Source of the DNA: Chamaelirium japonicum
Lineage: Eukaryota; Streptophyta; Magnoliopsida; Liliales; Melanthiaceae
Assembly (NCBI GenBank): GCA_947650365.1
Contig: OX393550.1
Coordinates: 48,034,440-48,098,439, forward strand
Direction of reading: 5' to 3'
DNA length: 64,000 bases
Part shown: positions 28,866 to 41,038 of the stretch, piece after piece
Layout of the letters: every line of letters starts with the position of its first letter
Numbering within the stretch: position 1 is the stretch's first letter
The notes under the pieces: model-generated
What the model was told of the DNA's origin: nothing
Database searches by the model: none
Seen by the model: only the letters and a program-made list of their open reading frames with translations
Translations under genes and position numbers: made by a program

Positions 28866-29356
28866 GTTTTCGGGAGTAACACGAGTATTGTGAAGAAAGC
28901 TGCAACCGATCAGCACGGGCTGTCTGTAGCCACACAAAGTTTAAAATTTTCTCAGAATTTGATATTTATTTGCATCTTAAGAAGCAATAGGACCAAAACA
29001 CAAACTTAAGATCTAGAGGAAACAAAGGAAACATGAGCGAAAATTAAGAATCTATTGAAATTTCATAGATCTACGTGATTTCTAATAGCTTCATGGAAAT
29101 AGGCGGTCGGGGGTTGCTGTTATGGCCGGAGGTTGCCAGATGGGGCGCAGGCACCCTGGTGGGTGTGGCCAAGATTTGGGTTGATAGAACGTTGTCGACA
29201 AGTTGAGGGGAAAGTCATGTTCATGGCATGCATAACACCATGCAGACAGAGTAGATCAATTTTGTATTCGAAATCCAAACCAATGCATGCATAACACCAA
29301 GCTGCATGGAAAGAGAGTGTGTATGCATGCAAAACACCATGCAGCAAGAGAGTGTG
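28866..29356. other. Intergenic, AT-rich; short repeats near right end
   Basis: No gene was recognised. Three copies of a gcatgcataacaccatgcag-like motif lie at about 29222, 29283 and 29325, next to the LTR start. Confidence 0.6.
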
Positions 29357-29862
29357 TGTGGGTGCAAAATTTGACTAACGCCTAATAGTGGAACCCGCAG
29401 CCCTGACTGAGGCCCAAGAAGACGATAGTGGGACCCGAAGCCCTACGTGGGGCCCATGAAGCTGACTGTTGAACCCGCAGCCCTGCTTGGGCCCACGAAG
29501 ATCATCCGAGGTCTGGTAAACATCCCCAAATGATTTTCTAAACCCCAAGTATTCTCAGGAATATCCCAAGAATATTCTCTAGAATATTTCTTGAATATTT
29601 TCAAACCTCAATATATATCCAACCCTGAAAAGAATCCAGACCGGAATTCATTATTCCAAACTCCACTTTCTATTTTCCAGAGCTATATGAGCATTTTGGT
29701 CTTCAGACTCTCTAACCCTCTCCACCCTCTGTCTGCTTATAACAGCACTCCTCGACCTGTCGAGAGTAGCTTTATATTTTCAGTGATAGTGGATTCAAAG
29801 GTTGCGTCTAATCACACGGAGACATAGGCTTCGGCCAAACTCCGTCTATCACAGCCTACGTC

Positions 29863-29931
<69 letters not shown>

Positions 29932-29965
29932 TCTTCTTCTTTATATCTTCCTCTACTATACAGTG
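29357..29965 (+). repeat. Left LTR of the non-coding element (end approximate)
   Basis: The first roughly 280 bp match the right copy. The rest contains a transcript-end-like text (ggattcaaaggttgcgtct) and a pure CT repeat (29864-29928). The exact end is not proven because the right LTR is truncated. Confidence 0.65.
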
Positions 29966-31498
29966 TTTGTGTGATAGCTAAGCATATGACAGCTAAGCAT
30001 CCCACAGTCCGTCGCTCAATCGACCATCCGTTACCCGACCGAACACCGCTTGCCCGACCGACCGTCCGTCACCCAATCGACCTGCCACTACAACAAAAGT
30101 TTATATATACGGCGGCGGAACCAGCGGCCATCTTGGCTATGCCACAAAAGAATCCGGAATCGGCTGCCATCTCGTCTCTGCCGCATATGAGGGTGGGAAT
30201 CCGGCTGCGAGCTTCAATCGGCCTCAATTGGAGCTAGAATTCGGCAGCCATCATCGCTCCGCCGCAAATGAAGGTGGGATTCCGATGGCCAGGTTCGTCC
30301 CGCCTCAATTGGAGGTGGAATTCGGCGGCCATCTGGACTCTGCGCAAATGAGGGCGGAATCGGCGGTGAGATGGAGTCTGCCGCAAATCAAGGCCGCCGG
30401 ATCTTGCCAGATCTTGATTAACAACCTGCGCGCGCGAATTTTTTGCAAATTTTTCTAATCTTTCTGCATGCGCGCGCGATCCTCCCCTAAGCCTGCACGA
30501 TCGTCTCGAGGTTTGCCTAAACCCTAGGTCCAGAACACCATCCCGGCACCCGATCGTACTGCTGGTCATAATAGAGTTCTATCGATGTCGATCCCTCTCC
30601 TGCTGACCCTACCGTTGATTTGAGAGCCCCATCGATCTCATTCCCATTTTGCCGCTTGAGGTATGTCTGGATTATGTGTCAACCATTATTCTGCTTCCTT
30701 CTTTTTTGTTTGACTGGCCTTTAAACATCTTGATCCTATTTTGGAGTTGAGATACTCCAAGACGATATCGTTTTAACTAGGCATGAAGCTCCCTATTTTC
30801 CCTCATGGGTTGGGATTTTAGATGATATTTTGTTTCATTTCGTCCTTTTATTGTAGGTTATTTTCTCTTATGTTATTTTTATTTAAAATTTTTGGTATTT
30901 GTGTTGAAGGCTTGAAGAGGATGTGGTAAAATGAATTGTCTGTAGAGATTAACTTTAACGTCATTCATCAATCTTATCGTGGATACAATTTAACCCTCAT
31001 TTTTATGCTTGGATAGTTTTATTTTCTTTATGCAATTCAAAGACTAATTGGTTACATGTTGAATATTAAGAATTCGTTCGAAATATGTGAGGATATAGAT
31101 TTGAGGTTATGTTTTATTTATGTAAATTAAAGAAATATTAGATTTTTTTCATGCAAATCAAAGATATGTTGGTTAATTTTTTCCTATGTACCAAAATCTC
31201 TATGACTAAAGAAGGATGATATCGACACACAACTAGCAGTGGTCATCGATCACAGTATATGCGATTTTATATATAAATAGTCCCATTGGGCATTGCTAGA
31301 ATGACAAGGACTCTTAGTAGTCACTATGTTTTTTGTATTGTTCTATTTCAAAAAAATTCGTCAGCTTTATGTGACATAGGATTTACAAAAGTGATTTACT
31401 AAAATCAGTTATTGACTATATGTTCAAATCAGTTGATGTATCACATATGATTATCTGATTATTATTAATCTTTCTATGCTATTTAAAGGTATCTTACG

Positions 31499-33080
31499 TT
31501 ATGGATATGAGTTGGGTTGACAGTAATAGAGCCAGTGCTAATTATACGAATGGGGTCAATATTATTTTGTCGACTATCTATTTAGCATAGAAACATTTGG
31601 GGATATAATTCGTTGTCCTTGTAAACACCACAGAATTGCCCAATATCAATCACGCGATGATGTAATTGCTGATTTGTTTCAGTTCGGTATAGAACTAGGT
31701 TATAGAACATGGAAGATGCCAGAGGAAACTTATGTTCAATCTCAAAATTCTACTGAAACAGATGATATGCATGGGTTAATAGATACTGTATACGGATTGC
31801 CAAGTATATTTGAAGATGACATGGACGATGAATCCACTGTACATGTTCAAGATCGAATAGATTCAGATACAGGATAGGTATACTTGAATTCTTAATAGTG
31901 CATCGCAGAAGCTATATCCTGGTTGTAATGAATTCACGACATTATCATTCATCGTTAAACTACTACATATAAAATGTCTAAATGGTTGGAGCATTAAATC
32001 ATTTAAGATGCTGCTTGAGTTGCTTACCGATGCTCTCCCTGATGGTCACACATTGCCTCTAGATTACAACCAGTATCAGAAGATAATATGTGACCTTGGT
32101 CTTGATTATATTAAAATAGATGCTTGCAAAAATGATTGTATACTGTACTGGAAGGATAATGCCTCAAAGACCCATTGTCCAACATGTGGTCGATGCAGAT
32201 GGAATAAAAATGGTAAAAAAATCCCAGACAAATCCCTACACTACTTTCCATTGAAATCGAGATTGCAACGACTGTTTATGTCATAAAAGACTGCTAAAGA
32301 TATGAGATGGCATTGGGATCAACGTGTTGATGATGGTGTAATGAAGCATCCAACAGACTTAAAAGCATGGAAAAATTTTGATCAGCTCCATGAGCAATTT
32401 GCTTCTAATTCACGGAACGTCAGACTCAGTCTAGCAAGTGGCGGGATGAATCCTTTCGGAAATATGAGCGTTTTTTACAGCACATGGCCAGTCATCCTTA
32501 TTCCATATAGTTTATCACCATGGGTGTGCCTGAAAACAGACTAATTTTATATTGTCTATGATTATACCTAGTCCTCATGCTCCTGGAAATGAAATTGATG
32601 TATATTTGTAACCTTTAGTTGAGGAGTTGAAGGATTTGTGGAAAGTCGGCATTGAAACATATGATGCATATGCTGGGAACAACTTACAATTACGTGCCGC
32701 TTTGATGTGGACAATTAACGACTTCCCAGCATATGATAATCTATCTGGGTGGAGCACTAAGGGTAAGATAGCTTGCCAGTATGTAATGAGAAAACTACAT
32801 CACGACAATTGAAAAGTAGTAAAAAGCAATGTTACTTGGGTCATCGTAGATTCTTGCCAATTAATCATAGGTGGTGCTTGTTGAAAAATTCATTTGACGG
32901 CAATCCAGATATAAGGCTTCCACCAAAAAAAAATTTTGGTTTAGATGTGTTGCAGCAGTTACAACACCTTCCATATGTGACTTTTCAGAAAAATACCGGC
33001 GTTAGCTATGGATTTACAAAGTTGAGACCACCACTAAATTTTGATTGTTGGTCATCTTCATTTCACATATTAGATTGAGC
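31499..33080 (+). pseudogene. CACTA transposase (TNP2-like) remnant
   Basis: The transposase-associated start (MDMSWVDSNRASANYTNGV) appears at 31501. Later text is typical TNP2: MRWHWDQRVDDGVMKHPTDL, NPFGNMSVFYSTWPVILIPY, LKDLWKVGIETYDAYAGNN, TINDFPAYDNLSGWSTKG and YLGHRRFLPINHRW. A CPTCGRCRW finger precedes it. Several stops (for example 32284, 32542) and frame changes break it. Function of the intact family: cut-and-paste transposition. Confidence 0.9.
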
Positions 33081-35049
33081 CAAAACTATTTGAGGCAACC
33101 CCTATCCATTGAGACAATCCCAATAACCAAATGGCTCCAATAATGAAGGTAATATGTACGTACAAAGCTGGTATATATCTTTGTTTCGATACATGCGAGG
33201 CATACTTACCTGATTAGAGTAAAACCTTTCCCTATCTTCAACGGATAAGTTACAAGAAAACTTTCCTTTCACTAATCAGTGGTTTAATCCTTAGAGCTTC
33301 GTTGCATAACTATTGTTTTTGTCTTTGTACGTGATAATTGTTGATTATATCCGTATATCTACATTGCATGTGCATTTGACCCGATCTTCTTGATTTTCTT
33401 TGACTACACTACCTAAGTTAAAATTTATGGCTGCTAACAAAATTCATTCTGGTCTGTCCTCAAAGTATGGGTCTCCATGATCCTATAAAGAAGTAACTAC
33501 TTTGTCAAATATTGTCATGACAACACCTTCTTGAACCAAGAGATCTTTGTCAAGCAATTGTCCTCCACTGTCCCTGTGAAGTACTGTTGGAGCTGAAGGA
33601 ACTTCAGGTACCCTATATAAGCCATTCAAGATGGATGGTTCCAAGGTCGAACTTTGTAGGCTTTTATGAATTGTTCGAGTAATATGCAGGATGTTAAACT
33701 AGGGGGGAAAAGGAAAAGAAACAACTGATGGGTCCCTTCTGTTCCTTTTCTATTCTGTGATTCTGTCAGAATTTAATTTGTGTAGTAACTGTAGTTCCTG
33801 GAGATAAGGAATTAAATTCATGACAATTAATTTATGCAAACATAAGCATTTACACAAACACACACAATAGTTGGAACAAAGAGCCCATGAGTTATGATTC
33901 TAGGCATGGTCAGGCTAGGGGAGTAGGGCTATGCTTGACAAGGGGGGATTGATCCAAGGCTTCACTTCTATCGTCCAAACACTATTTCAGAGGTTGGCTA
34001 GTTTTTTATAGCCATTGTACTATTGAGGTTGCCCCAATCTGATGTTCCTTAAAAAGACGAAGCACATTGAAGTGTTTGCTCAAAGTCTCTCTAAATGTCT
34101 CTTTAGGTTTGTGATCCAACTTGAGTTTGAGTAATGACATTGAGTGTTTATGGAAGGCTGTTAGCTGTAATGGATAGTCGACATTTATTTTATTATTCCT
34201 TTATATGTTATTAATTTTTTCTCTCTAGTATTCACACGATGATGATGGCCATGCATAATGTAAATTATGGGTATTGTTGGGAACATTTTATGATACTCAT
34301 GGTGGTGTTTATCAAGAACTTTGTGAACTTTATGGTTCATGACCATTATTTTAGCCCATCCATGAGAATAGTAAGTTCCTTAGCTTTATATTTGACCATA
34401 AAAACTTCTAATGGGTATTTGTATCTGATAAGTTGCTCTTACCCTCTTTGACATACAGGGCCAGGTGCTACTATTGGAGGCATGTGTGCTACTCGTTGCT
34501 CTGGATCTTTAGCTGTGAGGTAGGATGATGAAGAGAGGGAAGGCCTTGGCTGAAGACGAGATTTTGAAACAGAGCATTGAATTCATGAAAATCAATAGAA
34601 ATTAGAGAGAAGCACGACATCCAGAAGTTCTACAACGTGGTGATCGAGGAGCTGCCGTCCAATGTTGCTGACCTCATCTGAGTTCTTTGTTTCGGTGTCC
34701 GGTATTTATGGTCTTGTAGGTTTTGCTAAATCATATGCAAGTCTCATGGAACATGACTGTTTTTTAGTGTTAAAAGTGTTGGAACAAATAATTGTTTTAC
34801 CCCATTCTGAACATCTATTTAGCATCTAAAAGAGGAGGCAGTGTTTCTTCATACATTGGTTAAGCTTGGGTTGATTATTTTCTTATTTTCTGTATGCTTT
34901 TTACTATCATATTTGTATATGTTGTTTAGATTCAGTTGTGGGATAAAATATTTCTTGGGTCTGATGTGTTGTACCACACATCGCACAGCCGTCCGATGCA
35001 CTCATCACTTAGGCAAGCACATGCATGAAGGGCTGGCCTGATAGCTTGG

Positions 35050-35420
35050 CAGATGAATTGCTCATTTATTTGAGCAATTTCGGCGGCGAAACACAAAGTA
35101 TTTGAGCAATTCCAGCTGGCCTGATAGCTAGGCAGATGAAGTGGAGTAATTCCGGCCGCCTACAGTCGTTTAAAGTGGAGTATTTCCGACGGCTTGATAG
35201 CTGTTTAAAGGGACCTAATCCGGCAGCCTGTCCCCCTTTTAAAGTGGAGCATTTCCGGCGGCTTGATAGCCGTTTAAAGGGACCAAATCCGGCGGCCTGT
35301 TCTCCATTTAAAATGACAATTTTCGGCGGCTTAGTCATTTGCGACGGGTCTTTATGCGGCCATTACAACCGGCGGCCAAGCCCCCATTTAAACATGTTAA
35401 CGGCCATTTTTAGCCGCCGG
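35050..35420. repeat. CACTA right subterminal repeats
   Basis: Repeats of about 35-70 bp containing tttccggcggcttgatagc and gtttaaagggacc occur five to seven times in alternating spelling. Such arrays bind the TNPA-type protein in known CACTA elements; binding here is inferred. Confidence 0.8.
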
Positions 35421-36085
35421 AAATACTACTATGTTCTGCTGTAGTGTGCGCTCGTCCGACCTACCGCCGTGCGTCCGACCAACTGCCGTTGCCCGACCGA
35501 CCAGTCGGTCTGTCAAAAATATGTATGGGCCGGGCGCCAGGACCCCTCTGGCGCCCGACCGACTCTTCTTCGGTCAGTTGGTGTCATCCGACCGACCGCC
35601 CGTCGCCGTCGCCCAATCGATCGCCTCTGCACCATCGCCCGAGCGATCCCTGCGCGCGACACTGCCGAGGGCCTGCTACCCCATGCCTCTGCTTCATAGT
35701 AGCCTATCGCTAGGTTGTAGCGTGCGCAGGATGTGCTGGAATTTTTCCTACGCAATGGGCCCACGGTTGTAGTATGCGAAGGATGTGCTGCAGATGTTGG
35801 GACTCCCTATGGCCCCTACAAAAATACTTCCAGCAACGAGAACCTGCCAACCCATGGAGTTGGCAACGAGTGAGGACTAAGCGCACAACCCAACTGACAG
35901 TCGCTCGATGCCGTCGTTACCCGACCGACCGCAGTGCCGAGCAGCACCAACCAACTCCCAGAGCCGCGGTCGGTCGGACATCAGCCCACGACCGATCGCT
36001 CGGTCTGATGTCAGCAACCGACCGATCAATCGGTCGCCACTGACTGATCGATACTGTAGGCCCCACCAGTGGATGAACTCGAGCA

Positions 36086-36318
36086 TCCTCACGGTCGGCC
36101 CTTGGTAGGGGGTCAACAAACGCAGCGATCGGCCCTTGGCAGGGGGTCGACAGACACGATGGTCGGCCCCGGACGGGCAGGTCGACAGACAAACTCTTGG
36201 TCGGCCCTTGACAGGGGGTTCGCCCCAGACAACGGATCGGCAGACACTTAGGTCAGCCCTTGGCAGGGGGTCGGCAGACGCAACCAGGTTGGCCCTAAGA
36301 AGGGGGTCGGCAGATTCC
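36086..36318. repeat. Degenerate tandem repeat, 35-45-bp units, six copies
   Basis: The unit contains ggtcggcccttggcaggggg followed by tcgacagac. It lies inside the non-coding LTR element, between the CACTA insertion and the polypurine tract. Confidence 0.8.
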
Positions 36319-36418
36319 TTCCAATGCTAGCCAAGCTATCTCGACATCGACAAAGCGGTTTTGCACCATGGAATCCCAACCAGCCAGGTTATCACCTGCT
36401 TAGCTGGGAGGGGGTAAC

Positions 36419-36693
36419 TGTGGTGCAAAATTTAGATAACGCCAGACAGTGGGACCCACAGCCCTGCCTGAGGCCCACGAAGATGATAGTGAGATCCGCA
36501 GCCCTGCCTGGGGCCCACGAAGCCGACAGTGGGAGCCGCAGCCCTACCTGGGGCCTACGAAGATCATCTGGAGTACTCTGGTAAATATCCTCAGATGATT
36601 TTCCAAACCCTAGGTGTTTCCAAGAATATTTCCTAGAATATTCCTTAGATATTCCCAAACCTCTATATATAGCCAACCTTGTAGAGAATCTAT
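36419..36693 (+). repeat. Right LTR of non-coding element, truncated
   Basis: It begins TGTGGTGCAAAATTTAG and matches 29357-29640. It ends where the Copia LTR starts. Confidence 0.8.
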
Positions 36694-39029
36694 TGAAAAT
36701 AATTTCATGATAGAGGCCCGCAGCGGAAGCAAAGAGTAGGTCCAACGACGGTGAGCGGTGTGCGTTACATATCAAAATTTTCATCGAAACGATCTACACG
36801 TGCGTGTATGAAGCTAGCATGGCAACTACACGAACCCCTAACGTCGATCTAGCGAAAAGAATAATCTAGCATGCATGCATATTCTATTTTTATACTAAAT
36901 CTACATGTTAGAATCCATACCTCCGTGCGGATTCTTTCGCCGCGACAAGTTTTTTATTTGTCGATGGAGACGGGCTCGGATCTGCTCGATATACCTTCGA
37001 TGCAACAGCCATAACTTTCTGCTCCGAACTTCGATTGGGCTGAAATTTGGACTGCAGGTAGAGAACTTCGAGATGAAACTTTTGCAAGTGGTTTTACATC
37101 GTTTGGAGTTCTATAGCTCCCACGGTCGCAGAAACATCACTGATTTTTTGTGCAAAATCTGGACAGCAAAAGCTTGCGGGAGACGCCTTCTAGTTCACCC
37201 GATCTCGCACGATGCACGACACCTCATCGATGGATCTCTGAGTGCCTCCATGCGACGAGCCTTCTCCTTCTACGAAACCCCACGCGAGGAAGACGAGTCG
37301 CCATCTAATGGCGCAAGCGAGGGAGAGAGACGAGAGAGGAGAGGAGAGAAAGGAAAGAGGGGCGACTAGGGTTTTCCCATGGCATGGCCGGCCCCTCATT
37401 GGACTAGCATTGTATGGCCGGCCCCCGTCTCCCCATTGCCATTATGTAGGGCCGGCCTATCCTATGGATAAGACCCCTAACGGATAAGATTTGACTAATT
37501 CAAACCTCTCCCTATATTTTTCCTTTTATCTCTCCTTTATCTCTATCTCTTCCTTAGTTTTGAAAACGATCAAAACCAGCTCATTTTATATGCCTCATGA
37601 CCGGCCCCTTCATTGAAAACAACAACCTCTTATAAAAAAAGGGGCCGGCCTTGACCAGTCTCCCAACACTTAGGACCGTTGGCCCCCATAGTGCATAGTG
37701 GCGCATGGTATGACCAAAACGCCCTTATGTCACTAGTTGGTCGTTCCTCGTATACGAGACTTTGCAAGGCACACATAAGTGAAGTGTACTAGTGATTTCA
37801 CTATTATCTGAGGTTCCCGTAGAGTACCTCTAATAAAGTCAACTAGTCAACTCGTAACATGCCCAGTGCATTGCACCTATGTGGCAGAATCCACTTTTGG
37901 CAAAGGATCGCTACATGCGTCTCTGCACTAACCTAGGGTTTCCCCATAGTGCACACACGTAGTTATGCATCTACCGTGTACTAGTGCGAAGCACTCACGG
38001 AACATAGGTTTGGACTTCTCGCTTCCTCTAACTGCGTTTTGTGTTTTGAGGAGATGGTACAAGGACCGTACATAATGTGGATAAGGTAGAACCTTCCGGG
38101 ACCAGGGTTCATAGCTTCCAACTTAGACTCTATCGACACACTACCCGAGTGTACCATCGATCCTCTGAGTCCGAGTTAACCTGTGTAGCCACCCAGAGTG
38201 CGACACATGCTGCACTCCAATCCCCTCGGACTTAATATGTTCTCCAGTATACCCCTGCTCTCCGCTTAGTATGGTAAACCCATTGTCCCTCCACTTGGTG
38301 CCATGATGCAACTCGGGCGGTGGAGAATACCGTCAGACTCGAGTGCTTATATAACTCGGTTCCTTCCAGGTTGACCACGCACATCGTACCTCCGATTACT
38401 CTGCCGAGTAATCGGATCCGTCACCAGTCCAACTGATGACCACCTAGCCAGGGTTTAATACGACGTAGGTCAGACCAAGGAATGCACATCCCGTCAGGGG
38501 ATGTGGATGGCCTGCAAGAGTGACACGCTGATGCAACGCTAGCCGGGTAACCCAGTATACCGTGGTTTTGGATCACTGTATCCGGATCCTCACACATTGG
38601 TGCGCCAAAACACCACTCAACTGGTTAGTCCATCAGACATGATTCCTCAGGGTTTATGACCGTTTTACTCTAAGCAGAAACATGGTTTAGTGCACCGGTT
38701 TCTGCTCACCGATTTGTGCACCGTGTTGGCTCCGTTCGGCCACAGACAATGTGCCTGGTAAGACCGTGGTGGAGATATCCATGCTCTGTCATCCCAACAG
38801 CTTATCCTGATAGGGCGACCAATCATAATCAGAGTTGCGAACATATTTAGGTTATATGGGACCAGTCCCTTGAGTCTCCCACTCAAATGGATTACCATAT
38901 AGCCATAGCTCTATGTTCTGTAATCCGAACACGTACTAAGGTACGTACCAAGATGCAATCCTAAGCTATCAACCATACATAGCTAAACTATAGGTTTTTT
39001 ACGAGTTGTAGACCTCACCAATTTTAACA
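36694..39029 (-). repeat. Copia LTR, 2.3 kb, antisense
   Basis: In minus orientation it starts TGTTAAAATTGGTGAGGTC directly after a purine-rich CTAGTGGGATAT and the RNase H tail. It ends TATTTTCA, so both TG and CA ends are present. It contains ggccggcccc motifs around 37383-37460 and 37640. No coding was recognised. Confidence 0.75.
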
Positions 39030-39377
39030 ATATCCCACTAGGTCTAATAAGGAAAACGATGTTGAGCTCCGTAACTTCTACATGCTACCCAAAAGCCTTT
39101 GCAGTAATTCCCTAGAGGAATTGGCAACATTATCTGCAGATGCCATCTTAGTACCACTACTTACATTTCCTCCTATAACTGTCAGATCAAGTGAAGTTTG
39201 TACTTGATGGGTTTACCCTCACGGTGGTGCCTTGGCCTTTTGGACCTTGCTTACTGCTTTTCTGTTGTCACAATAGATAACTAAGCCTCTGGTACGTATC
39301 TCTGGTTCTCCAAAAACTTCTTGAGCCATACCACCTATTAGACTACCTCACACGTAACAACGTGCTCAGCCACTATG
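39030..39377 (-). pseudogene. Copia RNase H C-terminal remnant
   Basis: On the minus strand it reads VIYCDNRKAVSKVQKAKAPP and TKMASADNVAN, which resemble the end of Copia pol (YCDN... and VTKMASADNVADPFTKAL). Frameshifts and stops are present. The rest of the element is missing; the text stops at an AT repeat at 39397. Confidence 0.75.
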
Positions 39378-39392
39378 GTGGAGTCTGTGATG

Positions 39393-39482
<90 letters not shown>

Positions 39483-40121
39483 GTGTGTTAGGTTGCGCAG
39501 TGCACTGCGGCGGAGAAAATGAGCTGTGAAACCGTAGAAATTCCGCTCCCGATCAAACCCGCTGTCGCATTTGATGGTTCGTTCGATTCCATCCATTGGA
39601 TCGATGGGATCGAACGGACCAAAAAAATTTCGTTGTTACTGTAGCGGCTACAGTAACAACGAAGTTAGTTTGGGCCGTTCGATTCCAATTGATCCAAATT
39701 GTTGTATCCATTCGATTTCCATCCGTTGGATCGATGGGAATCGAACGGCCCAAAAAAAATTCGCTGTTACTGTAGCGGCTACAGTAACAACGAAAATTTT
39801 TTGGGTCGTTCGATTCCCATCGATCCAACGGATGGAAATCACTAGGACTAATTTTGTGTTTGTTCAATTTCGATCCGTTGGATCGATGGGAATCGAACTG
39901 TCCAAACTAACATCACTGTTACTGTGGCCACTACAGTAACAGCAAAATTTTTTTGGTTTGTTCGATCCCATCAATCCAACGGATGGAATCGAATGAACCA
40001 TCAAATGTGGCAGCAGGTTTGATCTGGAGCGGGATTTATGTGTGCCGTTTGATCCATTTCGATCGGACGGGCACAGTTTCACAACTCATTTTCTCCGCCG
40101 CAGCGCACAGCGCAACCTCAC

Positions 40122-40212
<91 letters not shown>
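39378..40212. mobile_element. Fold-back element with nested palindromes
   Basis: The left arm ((TA)n, (AG)n, gtgtgttaggttgcgcagtg, gcggcggagaaaatgag) is matched in reverse by the right arm (ctcattttctccgccgc, gcgcaacctcacacc, (CT)n, (TA)n). The middle holds three units of about 120-150 bp, each itself an imperfect palindrome centred on actgtagcggctacagt (39643, 39770, 39915). No protein coding. A short target duplication is not evident because the ends are microsatellites. Confidence 0.8.
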
Positions 40213-40213
<1 letters not shown>

Positions 40214-40242
40214 GACTGTTACAGTGAGCTATGATCATTCTA

Positions 40243-40350
40243 ATCATCCTAGAAGTTTTGGAATTTCGTAAAAATTGGTGAGTGTGTTGTCTATGATAAC
40301 ATGATCCTCCTCACCAATTTTAAAAGAATTCCAAAACTTCTAGGGTCATC
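40243..40350. ncRNA. Hairpin-forming inverted repeat (MITE- or miRNA-like)
   Basis: The arm atcatcctagaagttttgg...ttggtgag is mirrored by ctcaccaattt...ccaaaacttctagggtcat. Arms are about 43 nt with a few mismatches and a loop of about 22 nt. Such structures come from small MITEs and can give small RNAs. Expression is unknown. Confidence 0.45.
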
Positions 40351-40418
40351 AAATGGTAGAAGCAAAATTAACGTTTACTACGGACGGTGGATAAAGCTTC
40401 TACCGCTATGGTAGCCAG

Positions 40419-40440
40419 CCCCCCCCACCCCCACCCCCCC

Positions 40441-40471
<31 letters not shown>

Positions 40472-40483
40472 AAAAAAAAAAAA
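40419..40483. repeat. C-run (about 40) followed by A-run (about 23)
   Basis: A nearly pure C homopolymer is joined directly to an A homopolymer. Length is likely to be unstable and prone to assembly error. Confidence 0.9.
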
Positions 40484-40981
40484 GTTCAAGATCCCCGAGT
40501 GCATGTGGGCTGAATATTTTTCAAAAAAAATTGTATAGGATGGAAACGGCAGAATGATCCTGAGGAATGATGCCAAACATCCCATAAATTGCCGATAATA
40601 TGATTCGAAATTGTGTGGTTCAGAACTCGATGACCCGTCAATGGCCGAGCGGGTCCAAAAATACAGTACAGTCAACTAGAGGAGCGAGAATTGAATCACC
40701 AACCTGTAAACATCCCGCACATTACCAACGTACAAAGCCACGAACAGGTTTCCACTCTACATGTAGTACCGGGAAACATAATCACGTCCAGCAGGACCGG
40801 AGGAGCGGGAAACAAATGAAGGAAATTATCACATCAAATCGAGAGCCTTCAACCACGATACTCAACCGTCAGGGCTCTGTTTCTTACATACAATCACTTA
40901 TATGCATCTTGGTTACTTTCCTCGAGTAATACATGGCACCCCGATATGTTAACAAGAAGGAAACTATATACTATACACTCG
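40484..40981 (-). other. 3-prime flank of the RIN2-like gene
   Basis: Contains the presumptive 3-prime untranslated region immediately left of the stop codon at 40982. I see no convincing poly(A) signal that decides the end and no other gene. Confidence 0.5.
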
Positions 40982-41038
40982 TCATTGCACCAGAAGATTA
41001 TTCACAGTAATGTTTACGTTGTTGGTTCGTCGCAAATC
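40982..41038 (-). CDS. RIN2: RIN2-like last exon
   Basis: After a TCGCAG acceptor it reads DLRRTNNVNITVNNLLVQ and stops (TGA, 40984-40982). This completes the CUE-type domain. Confidence 0.92.
   Translation of the reverse strand, partial: DLRRTNNVNITVNNLLVQ

Larger units (their letters stand above)
30086..35446 (+). mobile_element. CACTA (En/Spm) transposon, 5.36 kb, decayed
   Basis: The left end is CACTACAACAAAAGTTTATA and the right end is the inverted CACTACAGCAGAACATAGTA. A 3-bp target duplication TGC flanks it (30083-30085 and 35447-35449). Subterminal regions carry repeated ggcggc- and attccggcggc-type motifs, as in the superfamily. A TNP2-like transposase remnant is on the plus strand. 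33080-35050 shows no coding. Confidence 0.92.
29357..36693 (+). mobile_element. Non-coding LTR retrotransposon split by a CACTA element
   Basis: Homologous LTR text occurs at 29357-29640 and 36419-36690: both begin TGTGG(G)TGCAAAATTT, then carry repeated cccgcagccctgcctggggcccacgaag-type phrases and aagaatatt motifs. A purine tract GGGAGGGGGTAAC lies directly before the right copy. Excluding the CACTA, the interior is about 1 kb and has no open frame of note. It looks like a LARD- or TRIM-like non-autonomous element. The right LTR is cut at 36693 by a Copia LTR. Confidence 0.8.

Noticed and set aside
33080..35040. Second CACTA gene (TNPA-like)
   Set aside because: Only short open frames; no recognisable product.
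39366..40234. ORFs with serine/leucine and isoleucine/tyrosine repeats
   Set aside because: Translations of CT and TA microsatellites in the fold-back element.
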